The position numbers and the translations under genes are program-made. DNA of 64,000 nucleotides from Rhipidocladum racemiflorum (Eukaryota > Streptophyta > Magnoliopsida > Poales > Poaceae). The notes beneath the pieces were generated by a model. It was not told the DNA's origin and ran no database searches. It saw only the letters and a program-made list of their open reading frames with translations. Below, in pieces: positions 10,745 to 21,128 of this stretch (within the stretch, counting starts at the first letter, position 1; the number at the start of each line of letters is the position of its first letter). Location: NCBI GenBank assembly GCA_036346355.1, contig CM070572.1, positions 11,353,001 through 11,417,000 on the forward strand. Reading direction: 5' to 3'.

Positions 10745-13744
10745 GGCTGGTGTTGGGGAGGCTATTTTGCGCTCAGCAAAAGGAAACATGGACTCATCAA
10801 AATTGATGTGGCAAGATATGTAGATACGTATGGTAGCGAGGTCGAGGCATCAGTATCCTTTGTGCAAGGACGGATAACTAAGGAAGACACATGCAATAGA
10901 GCGAGGAGCAAGTTTATGTGGAGCTAAGGAAGACCTGTTTGGATAGCAGAGGCATATGAAGACGCGGAGGTGGCTAAGATTAGGAGGATGTTTGTAGAGT
11001 TTGTGGTAGGGTGTGACATTTTGGATGGAGGAGGATGGCCGACGGTTTAAAAGGTATGTGGTGATGGCGAGGGCCTCCGCCCAGTATGGAGCGGTCCTGG
11101 AGGCATGGAACAGGAGCATGAGCACGATGTTGTTGAGTGTCTGAAGCATGCATTCTGCCTTACCATTCTGCTACAATGTATATGAAAGGAACGAGATGTC
11201 AGCCTAGAGGGGGGGTGAATAGGCGATTACAAAATTATACCCAATTTAAACTAAACTATCAGACATAATGCGGAAGCAGTGGGTATAATTAAATTCTGCA
11301 ATTCAAACAATTCAGCCCGAGACAGTCAACTCGGATACTCCGGATATTTGGTTCGGATATTCCGGTATATCTGGATACTCCGGATCAATGTACCGGATAC
11401 TCCGAGTTGCCTGGCTCGGCCAGAACATAGTAAGAGCAATAAAATTAGGCACTTCTTCGATTCTAGAGATACAAATTACTCTACTGCAACAAGGTAATGA
11501 TACAAGCAAGAATAGATGCAGTAGATGCAATCTAATCAATCTAATCACAAGAATCGAGAGCAAATTAAGCGGATGAGCAAAGAGGATAAAACCGAAATAA
11601 AGAAGAAGACACGAAGATTTTATCCCGAAGTTCGGATCCATGAGGGGATCCTACGTCTCCATTGAGGCGGCACCAAGCCGGGGTCTCTTTCAACCCTTGT
11701 CCTCCCGGTGTTGCACTTTGCATTCGCCGATGGCCCAGTCACCCAAGACATGGGGGTCTCTTTCAACCCACTAGCCACCCGGTGTTGCACCTTGCACTCG
11801 CCGGCTTCACTTCTTGATCCCTTTCCTTCCGGAGGCGGAATCCAACCTTTACAAACTTCCTATGTCACACCACACAAAGAAACGGTGGCTCGTAGGCGAC
11901 CTCCTAGCCGTCTAGGAGTCCTCAACCTCCAAGAGCAACCAATGCTCACGAGGAACTCACTTAGAGCCCACCTCAAGTGCTTAACCACACTAATCACACT
12001 CAACACGAGCACTACCCACTCTCACACCCAACCCTTCACTCAAAAGGGATCACTAAGATCTAGGGTTAGAGGGGCTTTTGGGAGCTCAAGATCACTAAGA
12101 ATACACCTCAAAGCACCAAGGAATCCGCCTCCCAACTATGCTCCAACGGCTACCCAAGAGGGGGCTTTAAATAGCCATCCCCAAAAAATAGCCGTTGGAA
12201 CTGCGCCAGGTCTGGATACTCCGGACATACAGTCCAGATACTCCGAATAATCCGGACATTCCGGACACCAGTCCGGACACTCCGGACTGGCCGCACGCAA
12301 CAACCGAGCACCCTAGCTCGGAGACTCCGGATACTCAGTTCGGACAGTCCAGATAACCCGGACATTTCGGACACAAAGTCCGAACAATCTGGACACCGCA
12401 CAGCAACCCGATTCAAACGGGTACAACTTTTGATCCCGAACTCCGATCTCTGAGAAGTTGAACTCTACGGAAAGCTAAGAGCGAGGGCTAAACAACCCAC
12501 ACGATCTTACTACCCATATCCCAACGGATAAGAGCAGGATTCACCAAGAATCCAAAGAGATACTCAAACTCTCGCAATCCGACTCCACCAAGACCTCTCT
12601 CTCTCTCTCGCCAACCAATCTACACTTAGAGGCACATGGCGACTCGGGATCCTTAACCTTAGACAACTTGAGCACTCGAGACTTGTCTAAGTAATGTCAA
12701 CGATTGCATCCCTCTTAATAGTACGGCAATCCTTAGACTCAAATTTAACACACAATCTAAGTCTTACACTGAGTTTACGTGCTGACTTCTACCGGATGCA
12801 CGGTGCATGATGACGCTTCCACAAAGATTGATGATGCCCTTCGTCTTGTCAACCTCAATGCGCTTCACCTCATGAGACTCTCGTCCTCTCGACCTTTACC
12901 TCGATCATTACCCAGACGATCCTCCCGTCAAGTCGGCTCTGACTTAGTCCTCAGCTTTTGGTGACACCGCCGTCTTATTGACTTCGACTCGCTTGTCATC
13001 CTTCAAACCACTTGGTCATCATACACACAACTTTGGAACCTAATTCTTACCAAAGCACTCAGCAAACATATTAGTCCCAAAGACACAATAAATATGAATT
13101 AGATTTAAATGTGTGTGAACAAATAAAACATAACAAGTGTTCCATGTAAATAAACATGACACAACTAGGAACACTTAACATATGAAAGATTCTTTATTAA
13201 ATATATCAAAATGAATATGCAATTTATCAATATACACTCAATTAAAATTGATGAAAGAATTTAACCAAATATATACAAAACTCCTCTCATTAAAGTGAGA
13301 CTTAGAGTAATCTTAAACAATAATCATCTTAGTCTCATATTAACACGCAACCTAGAGGATTGGCATAAATTAATTACTTAATAGACTAATGACCTTAACA
13401 AGATTGCTATCAATACGCGCTTGTCATTAAACACTAAAGCCATGCATCATAAACATAATCAATAACAATATATGCATGTCAATTAAGCACAAAACATCTT
13501 TCATTGATATTAATATGATTGTCACCAAAATACGTTTGTCATTAATCACCAAAATCATTGCAAGAGTCACTTGCACTTTCACTATATGGGCAAGAGAGAT
13601 GGAGTAGGATGCCATGGGCAGCACAGAAAGAGGAGAGTGCCGAGTTGATGAACTCAGTGCCATTGTCGGCCTGAATGGTGCGAATAGGGAAGCGAAATTG
13701 AGTGTGAGCATACGTGTGAAACTGAACCAAAATGGATCGAACAT
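10745..13744 (-). pseudogene. copia integrase, split by a solo LTR
   Basis: The upstream piece (13587-13744, reverse strand) reads TIQADNGTEFINSALSSFCA and ends LSCPY; the downstream piece (about 10850-11177) resumes at NGKAE and continues LQTLNNIVLMLLFHA, PYWAEALAITTYLLNRRPS. Together these form the Asp-containing DNGTEF motif and the catalytic Glu of the copia DDE integrase. Between them sits the LTR at 11183-13581 with a GTATA/CTATA target duplication, and the frame rejoins across it. A 52-bp tandem duplication (13749-13852) further upstream also breaks the frame. Confidence 0.82.
11183..13581 (-). mobile_element. Sirevirus-like solo LTR, 2.4 kb
   Basis: On the reverse strand it starts TGAAAGTGCAAGTGACTCTT with an early TGATTTTGGTGATTAATGAC and ends CGCCTATTCACCCCCCCTCT, then AGGCTGACATCTCGTTCCTTTCA, the canonical LTR ends of grass Sirevirus-type elements. 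A 5-bp duplication GTATA (11178-11182) / CTATA (13582-13586) flanks it. No gag or pol is found inside, so it is a solo LTR left by recombination. Its middle is packed with CCGGA/TCCGG words. Long LTRs of this style also occur in some gypsy families, so the lineage is probable, not certain. Confidence 0.8.
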
Positions 13745-13748
13745 CGGA

Positions 13749-13852
13749 TTTTTATTTTAAAGGAAAAGGCCAGCAAAAATGAGAGAAATTATCGATTATC
13801 TTTTTATTTTAAAGGAAAAGGCCAGCAAAAATGAGAGAAATCATCGATTATC
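13749..13852. repeat. 52-bp direct tandem duplication
   Basis: Two adjoining copies of a unit beginning TTTTTATTTTAAAGGAAAAGG, differing at one position seen (ATTATCG versus ATCATCG). It lies within the integrase part of the copia element; 52 is not divisible by three, so it shifts the frame. Confidence 0.9.
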
Positions 13853-14429
13853 ATAAGATAATATTTATATCCTGAGTTGCTCAAAACAAGGGAGGTCCAG
13901 ACACCACAATGAATCAACTCAAAAGGCTCCAAAGTGGAGGAACTAGAAATAGGGAAAGGCAAACGCACGTGCTCGCTAACTTAACATGCATGACAAGTAG
14001 TGCGATCAGCTTTATTACATGAGATAATAGACAACTTTTGGAGGACATCAAGGGCGTCGTGGCTGAGATGACCGAGGAGCTGGTGCCAAAGGCGAGCGAT
14101 GGTGGTGAGGGCAACATGAACACGTGCGGCATATGGTGGGGAGGTCGGCAAGAAGGAGTAGAGATCCCCGCGGCTATTGCCATGCGTCGGGTTTTGAGGT
14201 CCTTGATGGAAAAACCAAATGAGTCAAATTCGATAGAAAATGCATTATCTCGTGTGAACTGACGGACGGGGATGAGGTTTTTAATGAGAGAGGAAACAAC
14301 AAGGACATCGTTTAATTGAAAGTTGGATGAAGGTGTTTGGAGAGTTGTGTTACCGCGGACAAAAGCACGAGTGGTTGTGCCATTGCCACGGTAACTGTAG
14401 AAGGAGAAGAAAGATGTGAAAGTGGGTGG

Positions 14430-15600
14430 AGATTACCACTGTCGAGCGTCATGTGTGAGGAAGCACCAGAGTCCATGATCCAGTCGTCCTAGCCCTCGGT
14501 GGAGGGGTTGTTCATGGCCGCAATAAAGAGTGGCCTGATCCCAAGTTGGTGCAGGAGATGGGCTCGGGGACATGGTCAATGGGGAGGGCATGGTGAACGC
14601 CTGAGCAGCAGCAGGGGGCGGGCACCAAGGATGCCAACGTCGAACTGTGGGTGCCCAGTTGGGGGCGGCATGCCCTGCCATGGGTTGAAGCATACCCATG
14701 GGCCGGCCGGCGTTGGTGTAGTCGAGGAGGTACGTTTGGCAGAGCACCACCACTAGATGTGGGCCCCTTACCATGCTTGTTCTTTCCCTTCTTGCTGGAG
14801 CCGTTGCCGCCATAGGAGGAAGGTGGTCGGGGCGCCGAGCACTGACCAATGCAAGTCGCTGGGGTGCCTCGCTAGAAGTTTGCAAAGAGCGCAGTGGCAG
14901 AGGCGATGTGGGACTCGTTCTCCATGCGCGTCTCCTACAGAAGGAGAATGGAGCGCACGTTGGTGAACGTGAGCAGTGGGGACGTCATAGAGGTGTGCAT
15001 GGACGTACTGGAGAAACGGGGATTGAGGCTGCGTAGAGTGTTGATGATGAGACCAGTGTTGCTGATGGGGTAGCCGACGTTGCGGAGAGAGTCGACGACG
15101 GTCTTGATCTTTTGGCAATAGTCCGTGATGGACATGGAGCCCTGGATAAAGGAGTGGAACTCGCTGTTGAGGTAGATGGCACGTGTTTCCTTGTTGTCGC
15201 AAAACAGGGATTCCATGTGCGTCCAAAGGGTGTAGGTTAAAGGGTGTAGGTAGATTGATTAGGCTCCATGACGACGGCGAGGATTTCGGCGGAGATGGAG
15301 CCATACAACCATGTTAGCACAGTGAAGTTGTCCTGCTCCCAGTTTGCGTCGTTCGCCGTGGCAGTGGTGTTCTTGACATGAGGAAGGAGAGCGAACTTGC
15401 CGCAGAGCACGAGGAAGAAGGTGCTTCACATGGTGTAGTTTGAGTCCTAGAAGTTGAGGATGACAGGTAGCCGGATGGTGGCGGTGTGTGCCGAGAGTGG
15501 CGCAACAGGGGCTATGCCTGTGGTCAGCGCACCATTGGTGGCGTTGGTCAGCTCAGGTGAGGTGGACATGGTGGGGAGGGGGGCGTTTGCAGCAGTATAG
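14430..15600 (-). pseudogene. copia gag region
   Basis: Reverse-strand fragments show MSTSPELTNATNGALTTG as the start near 15570, then a UBN2-type gag core: HMESLFCDNKETRAIYL, EFHSFIQGSMSITDYCQKIK and VDSLRNVGYPISNTGLIINTLRSLNPRF (about 15000-15230). Serine/proline-rich sequence follows. The frames are broken. Gag would form the nucleocapsid of the element. Confidence 0.75.
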
Positions 15601-15627
15601 TGGATTGAATCTAATGCTCTAATACCA

Positions 15628-15868
15628 TGAAACAGAACAAAAGAGAAATGGGATAGAACACCATGCAGCAATAGGTGGCCGGGGTGTCTGTTTATATAGA
15701 CCAACCAACAAATGGTAGGTTGAAATACAATTAAAAATATAGACAAACAATCCTATCATTCTATATATAGCTAACTATATAAGGAAAGATATAAACAATC
15801 AATCCTATATTTCTATCTATAGCTAACTATAGAAGGAAAGTTATATACAAAGAAATTTATTATTTCCA
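15628..15868 (-). repeat. 5' LTR of the copia element
   Basis: 241 bp, TGAAACAGAACA to TTATTTCCA on the forward strand. It directly abuts the tRNA-Met primer-binding site on its left, which proves the element's orientation. Divergence from the other LTR indicates an old insertion. Confidence 0.9.
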
Positions 15869-15951
15869 ATAGCCAGGATATGCTCTAGACCGCCTGTCAA
15901 AAAAAGAAAAAAAGAAGAAGAAAAAAAGAACATCTCAATTTCACGTGCTTA

Positions 15952-16238
15952 GAGCATCTCCAAGAGAGAGCCTTAAAAATGAGCCTTAAATTTTAATTTA
16001 GGACCCCAACTAATTAGATTTAGGGCTCCAACGAAATATTCACTCCAGCAATTAGGCCCTAAAACCCAACAAAGATAGGACTCAATCACAAAGTTGCTAA
16101 ATATAGCTACTCTCCTAGGGGCCCTAAAATAATTTGCTAAATTTTAACAATTTAGGAGCTTTGTTGGAGTTAATCTTTTTTTCAAAAACCCTATAATTCA
16201 AGTTAGGACCATATTTAAGGTCCCTCTTGGAGATGCTC
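15952..16238. mobile_element. Tourist-like MITE (PIF/Harbinger), 287 bp
   Basis: Inverted termini GAGCATCTCCAAGAGAGAGCC and GAGCATCTCCAAGAGGGACC, subterminal AT-rich sequence, and TTA target duplications at 15949-15951 and 16239-16241. It lies about 1 kb upstream of the NPF7 transporter gene. Confidence 0.85.
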
Positions 16239-16959
16239 TTACCGCGCATTTCGGCATTGTTCTTTTTTTTTTCTCATCAGGTTGGTCGAGGCAGGCAAGT
16301 TCAACAAGCATCTGTTACGGTACACAAATGACAAAACCTCACCGTGCGATCTTTTATATTGGACGTGCAAACGTGTGACGCTAAGAAGCGCATCAAGCCA
16401 AGCATATTCAAATTCAATATTGGAGAGTAGCATTTTTTTAGCGCCGAAGTCAAATTCAATTTAGGCACACCGCACACCCTCTAACTGTTCGGTACACCCT
16501 GCTATATATATTCTTATGAATTTTTGTTTTGATCCAACGGTTGAGAAACAAATCCTCGTGCCCATGCATACGCACGGCCTCATGTCACGTACGTGCGCCG
16601 GACCGTCCTTTTTTCCTGGGGCTAGGGCCGCTAGGCCGAGGTCGACCCGGGTCATAGCTCACAAGATCCCCGTTTTGTTCGGGAAAGGGGTCAAGAGAAC
16701 GGGATTCGGATACTCGTCTTTGCTATTTAAAATGCACAGTATATTTTGACTTAGTAGAATAAAAAAAGTTGGAAAAAAAATCAAAATATCTGCAAGATAA
16801 AATCTAGTTTAAAAATATGCATTCCAATCAAAATATCCAAAATTTCAATAAAATTTACCAAAATCTTGAATATTGTAGTAATTTGATTTTTTTTCCTCAG
16901 GTTTTTTATATTATCAGGTTAAAATATACCGTACATTTTGCGCGCCGCCACATGTGTCG

Positions 16960-17280
16960 GCCAGCTCACTTTCCCCCCGCGCGCGCAGGAGAAAACGAAA
17001 ACAACCACCAACACCACATCGCATGCTCCCTCAGCCCACTCGCACGACGCTCCCTCCCGGCGTCCGTAAATATATACACGGCCACACCACCCCCACCCCC
17101 ACCCCCGTACACCGCACATACCCGCTCCATTTCCCGTCTCCGTTTGCCGGCCGGTGGGTAGGAGAGACGCGATCATTTCAGCCACCGTGCGTGCGTGCGT
17201 ACCCGCTCGCGTGTCCGGCGAGAGTTTGGAAGCGCTTTGTACGTTTGACGCAATTCACTCGTGCTCCTCTGCCCTGTTAA
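16960..17280 (+). promoter_or_regulatory. promoter and leader of the NPF7 gene
   Basis: A GC- and CpG-rich block follows AT-rich intergenic DNA. A TATA-like AAATATATACAC lies at about 17068, followed by CCCCAC repeats and a C-rich leader, then ATG at 17281. Composition and spacing suit a grass promoter with transcription starting near 17100; this was not otherwise confirmed. Confidence 0.5.
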
Positions 17281-20200
17281 ATGTCTGGGGGCCTGGCCGG
17301 CCGCGTCGTCTCCGAGGTGTCGCCCCAGCTAGAGGTGGTAGTAGTGGCTCCCGTCGTGGTGGCGGTTTCGTTCCTGACTCGCTTGTCGTCCCCGTCACCG
17401 GAGAAGAAGCTGCGCGCTCGCACCGGAGGGTTCATCAACGAAGGTATATATATGTGTGTGTGTGTGTACATATGCATGATCGATATCGTCCGTGTTACCG
17501 TACGTGCGTTACGTGTATCATGTCAGATCTTTGTTTCGTCGTTTCGATCCGTTCTTTTTTTTTTTCATCTTTTGTGATGGACGGACTAATATTTAGGCGC
17601 TGCTGCTACGCATAAGAACGGACTTGTTTGTAAACCGCAAGAATTAAGAACGGAGGTTCTAGTGCAGAACCCGGTAACACTGGCTGACAGTGGCTCCATC
17701 TGTCGGTGGGTGGCACAGAATCGATTTTGTTGGTATGCATAACCCTTCTGATCTTGATCATGTCTATGTATGGTTTACACGATGTTTTGGATTACTATTA
17801 CACTACCAATGAAGTATAAATAAGTATACTATAAAAGAGCTCTCCAGGATAGGTGACCATGCATCTCTGCTTGGTTTGGTTTTGTATTTGTGGGCTAATT
17901 TGAACTTGACATATGAAGAACCAAAGCCAAAATTTTGCATGTTCGTTACGCTTTTGCAATGGACGATTGATTCATCGCTGACATGAGGTATAACCCACAG
18001 GTTAATCTTGCAGCCTTTCAAGGCTTCCACAAAGAAAAGGTGAAGAACGTCTTGAAGTACACGCAGGAGTGAAAAAGGCAAACAAGGTATCATGTGGGAC
18101 ATATTTCCGCCAACACATAGGCCTATCAAATGAGTATTGTTGCACGATCCAGCGTAATAAACACGAGAACATTTGAGAACACAAGAGGCACTGACAAGTA
18201 ATATTTGCACAGATGCACTTTAAACGGCAGGTGCCAACATGACAATACACTCACGAAGGGATTGGAACAAAAAAATAGATAAAAAAATGCATAACAGTAC
18301 TCATGTACAGTGATACGTGGACCATATGAATACATGAACAGACAGCTGCAGTCCATAACTCCACATTATATGACTATATGAATAAAGATTAACTTAAGTT
18401 TGCTTATGTTTGGATGGAGTACATGAACAACCGAAAAAAAATTGAGACTACAATACAATATCTTATTCTTTAGTATTTTTCTAATTTATTTTCTGATTAT
18501 GGATGAAGCAGTCCAAAGTTGAAGTTCGGAAAACTCACTGAACAAGGTGATGGCTCCAATCGCTGACGATTCGAAGTGGATATCTCCCATCACTGAAGAT
18601 GGGTCAACGGACAGACGAGGAAACTCAGCAGTTAAAGAAAACACTGGGAGATGGAAGTCTTCCATTCTGTTACTAGGTAAAGCAGTGCTTCGTTTTGCTT
18701 TTGTTCTTCATGTATTAGTGTTTGTAAATAATTATTAGTTAAGTGCTTTCTTGGTCTTCCAATATGAAATTAACTCCTAACTCCCTGTGCTAGTTTGTTG
18801 GTCCAGTTTGTAAAGAACTGTGGCACAAAACAATCAATTCAATAGTGTAATCCACGGCCGTATGGCTTGTCATTTGCAAGCATCCTACGTACTGTATGAG
18901 TTGATTGCAGTTCAGACTCCCAGCAACTGGATCCTTCAACAGGCATCTTCTTGAAGAGCTTCTAGTTGCATGGCAGCCAAAAGTGGGGTTGACCATCCAT
19001 GGAAAAGCAACACTGTACTCTTCAGGTTTTCCACTATGTTTTGCCCTCTCATTCTGATTTATTTTGCACGGGCAGCAAGTAGCAACACACCAAAACTTAC
19101 TAATTTGCTTATTCTAAACCTGACTAAGCTCAAATTCCACGAGACCGGTTGTTGTGAGACATGTTTAACCTTTTGATGCATTACAATCAGTTCTATAAGC
19201 CATCTGTGTCAACTGGATCCTGTTTTCCTAAAACCGGTACGGATTGGGTTGAGAATCTGAGACTGACCCGATCGTTCCTGTTCCTGATGCAGTCAACTAT
19301 GGACTTGTGACCTGCGCCTTCTTCGGCGTTGGGGTGAACCTCGTGGTGTTCCTCCGACGGGTGCTCCACCAGGGCAACGCAGAGGCGGCCAACAGCGTCA
19401 GCAAATGGACCGGAACCGTCTACATCTTCTCGCTCATCGGCGCGTTCCTCAGTGACTCCTACTGGGGCCGCTACATCACATGCGCAATCTTCCAGATGAT
19501 CTATGTCATGGTACGATCATTTGGAGACACTGATCAGCCAACAAAAAATTTGTTGATCCTTTCTGTTGCTGGATTGATCTCACTGAATTGTGTGTGTTGC
19601 TCTGGACAGGGCCTGGTGATACTGTCCCTTGCATCGTGGTTCTTGCTGGTGAAACCCTCCGGCTGCGGCGCCTTCAAGGCGCACTGCGACCCGCCGTCGA
19701 CGCTCGGCGTCGCGCTGTTCTACCTGTCGACGTACATGATCGCGTTCGGCAACGGAGGTTACCAGCCTTCCATCGCGACGTTCGGGTCTGACCAGTTCGA
19801 CGAGACGGACCCCAAGGAGGCGCTCTCCAAGGTCGCCTTCTTCAGCTACTTCTACCTGGCGCTGAACGTCGGCTCCCTGTTCTCAAACACGGTGCTGGTG
19901 TACTACGAGGACTCGGGGAAGTGGGTCATGGGGTTCTGGGTCTCGGCTGCCGCGGCGGCGCTGGCCCTCGTGCTCTTCTTGCTCGGCACGCCCAGTTACC
20001 GGCACTTCAAGCCAGGCGGCAACCCACTGACCCGCATAGCGCAGGTGTTCGTCGCCGCGTTCCGCAAGTGGCACGCCGAGGTGCCCCGCGGCGAGTTGCT
20101 CCACGAGGTGGAGGGCGATGAGTCTAAGATTTCTGGCATTCGAAAGATCCTTCACAGCGACGAACTCAGGTAAAGATCTCTCTCGAACAATCGTATTTTG

Positions 20201-21128
20201 GTTTGATTCGAGCATCGAATTGTTGAGCGTACGTTGAGTTGAGATATCTAACTAATCTGACTTGTTTGCGGTGTGCAGGTTTCTGGACAAGGCTGCGACG
20301 ATCACCGAAGAGGAGTACTACTGTGCCCCGGAGAACATGAATGATCCGTGGAGGCTCTGCACGGTGACGCAGGTGGAGGAAGTGAAGTGCATCCTGAAGA
20401 TGCTGCCCATCTGGCTGTGCACCATCGTCTACTCGGTGGTGTTCACCCAGATGGCGTCGCTGTTCGTGGAGCAGGGCGCCACCATGAACACCAACATCGG
20501 GTCGTTCCACGTGCCCGCCGCGAGCATGTCGGTGTTCGACATCCTCAGCGTGCTGGCGTTCATCGCCATCTACCGGCGGGTGCTGGTGCCCTTCATGTCA
20601 CGGCTGTCCGGGAACCCGCGGGGGCTGACCGAGCTGCAGCGCATGGGCGTCGGGCTCACGATCGGCATGGCGGCCATGGTGGTGGCGGGCGTGGTCGAGG
20701 TCGAGCGGCTGAGGCGCGTGGCCACGCCGGACCAGCCGAGCTCCATGAGCGTGCTGTGGCAGGTGCCGCAGTACGCGCTGATCGGGGCGTCGGAGGTGTT
20801 CATGTACGTGGGGCAGCTGGAGTTCTTCAACGGGCAGGCGCCGGACGGCGTCAAGAGCTTCGGCAGCTCGCTGTGCATGGCGTCCATCTCTCTGGGAAAC
20901 TACGTGAGCATCATGCTGGTGAGCGTGGTCACCAGCCTCACCGCTGGGGAGAAGCGGCCCGGGTGGATCCCCGGGAACCTCAACTCCGGCCACCTCGACA
21001 GGTTCTACTTCCTCCTGGCGGCGCTCTCGCTCGTCGACCTCGCTGTGTACGTCGCGTGCGCGGTGTGGTACAAGGCAATCAAGCTCGACAGCGCCGAGGA
21101 CACGGGAAAGGTCCCTGTGCATGTTTAG
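17281..21128 (+). CDS. NPF7: NPF7-type (NRT1/PTR family) proton-coupled transporter, 5 exons
   Basis: Predicted exons 17281-17443, 18599-18676, 19293-19510, 19610-20169 and 20279-21128 all have GT/AG borders, phases agree, and the total is 623 codons (622 aa), normal for the NPF family. Exon 2 gives DGSTDRRGNSAV, the usual family entry; exons 3-5 give AFFGVGVNLV, NVSKWTGTVYIFSL-like and SDSYWGRY, FGSDQFDE, FFSYFYLALNVGSLFSNT, VEEVKCILKMLPIWLCTIVY, QMASLFVEQG, PQYALIGASEVFMYVGQLEFFN and WIPGNLNSGHLDRFYF, spread over about twelve membrane segments. It most resembles NPF7.3/NRT1.5-group plasma-membrane transporters that move nitrate and potassium in roots and shoots. The ExxE[K/R] motif expected in the first membrane helix is absent (VNYGLVTCAFFG), as in that group. 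Exon 1 is the least certain part; an alternative start at 18550 (MAPIADDSK) gives 584 aa. The substrate is inferred. Confidence 0.9.
17454..17466. repeat. TG microsatellite in intron 1 of NPF7
   Basis: TATATATATGTGTGTGTGTGTAC just inside the first intron after the donor site. Confidence 0.8.

Larger units (their letters stand above)
8840..15868 (-). mobile_element. Ty1/copia retrotransposon with both LTRs, interrupted by a solo LTR
   Basis: Two closely similar LTRs of about 240 bp bound a reverse-strand interior ordered gag, integrase, RT, RNase H, the copia arrangement. Beside the right-hand (5') LTR the reverse strand reads TGGTATTAGAGC, an initiator-Met tRNA primer-binding site with one mismatch; beside the left-hand LTR lies a G-rich polypurine tract. 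Removing the inserted solo LTR (11183-13581) restores a 4.6 kb element. TAGCC occurs on both flanks, one or two bases off the LTR ends, probably the eroded target duplication. Many frame changes show that it is defective. The codes for individual domains are listed separately. Confidence 0.92.

Noticed and set aside
11708..12250. 180-codon forward frame
   Set aside because: It lies wholly within a solo LTR, on the strand opposite the element, and has no domain.
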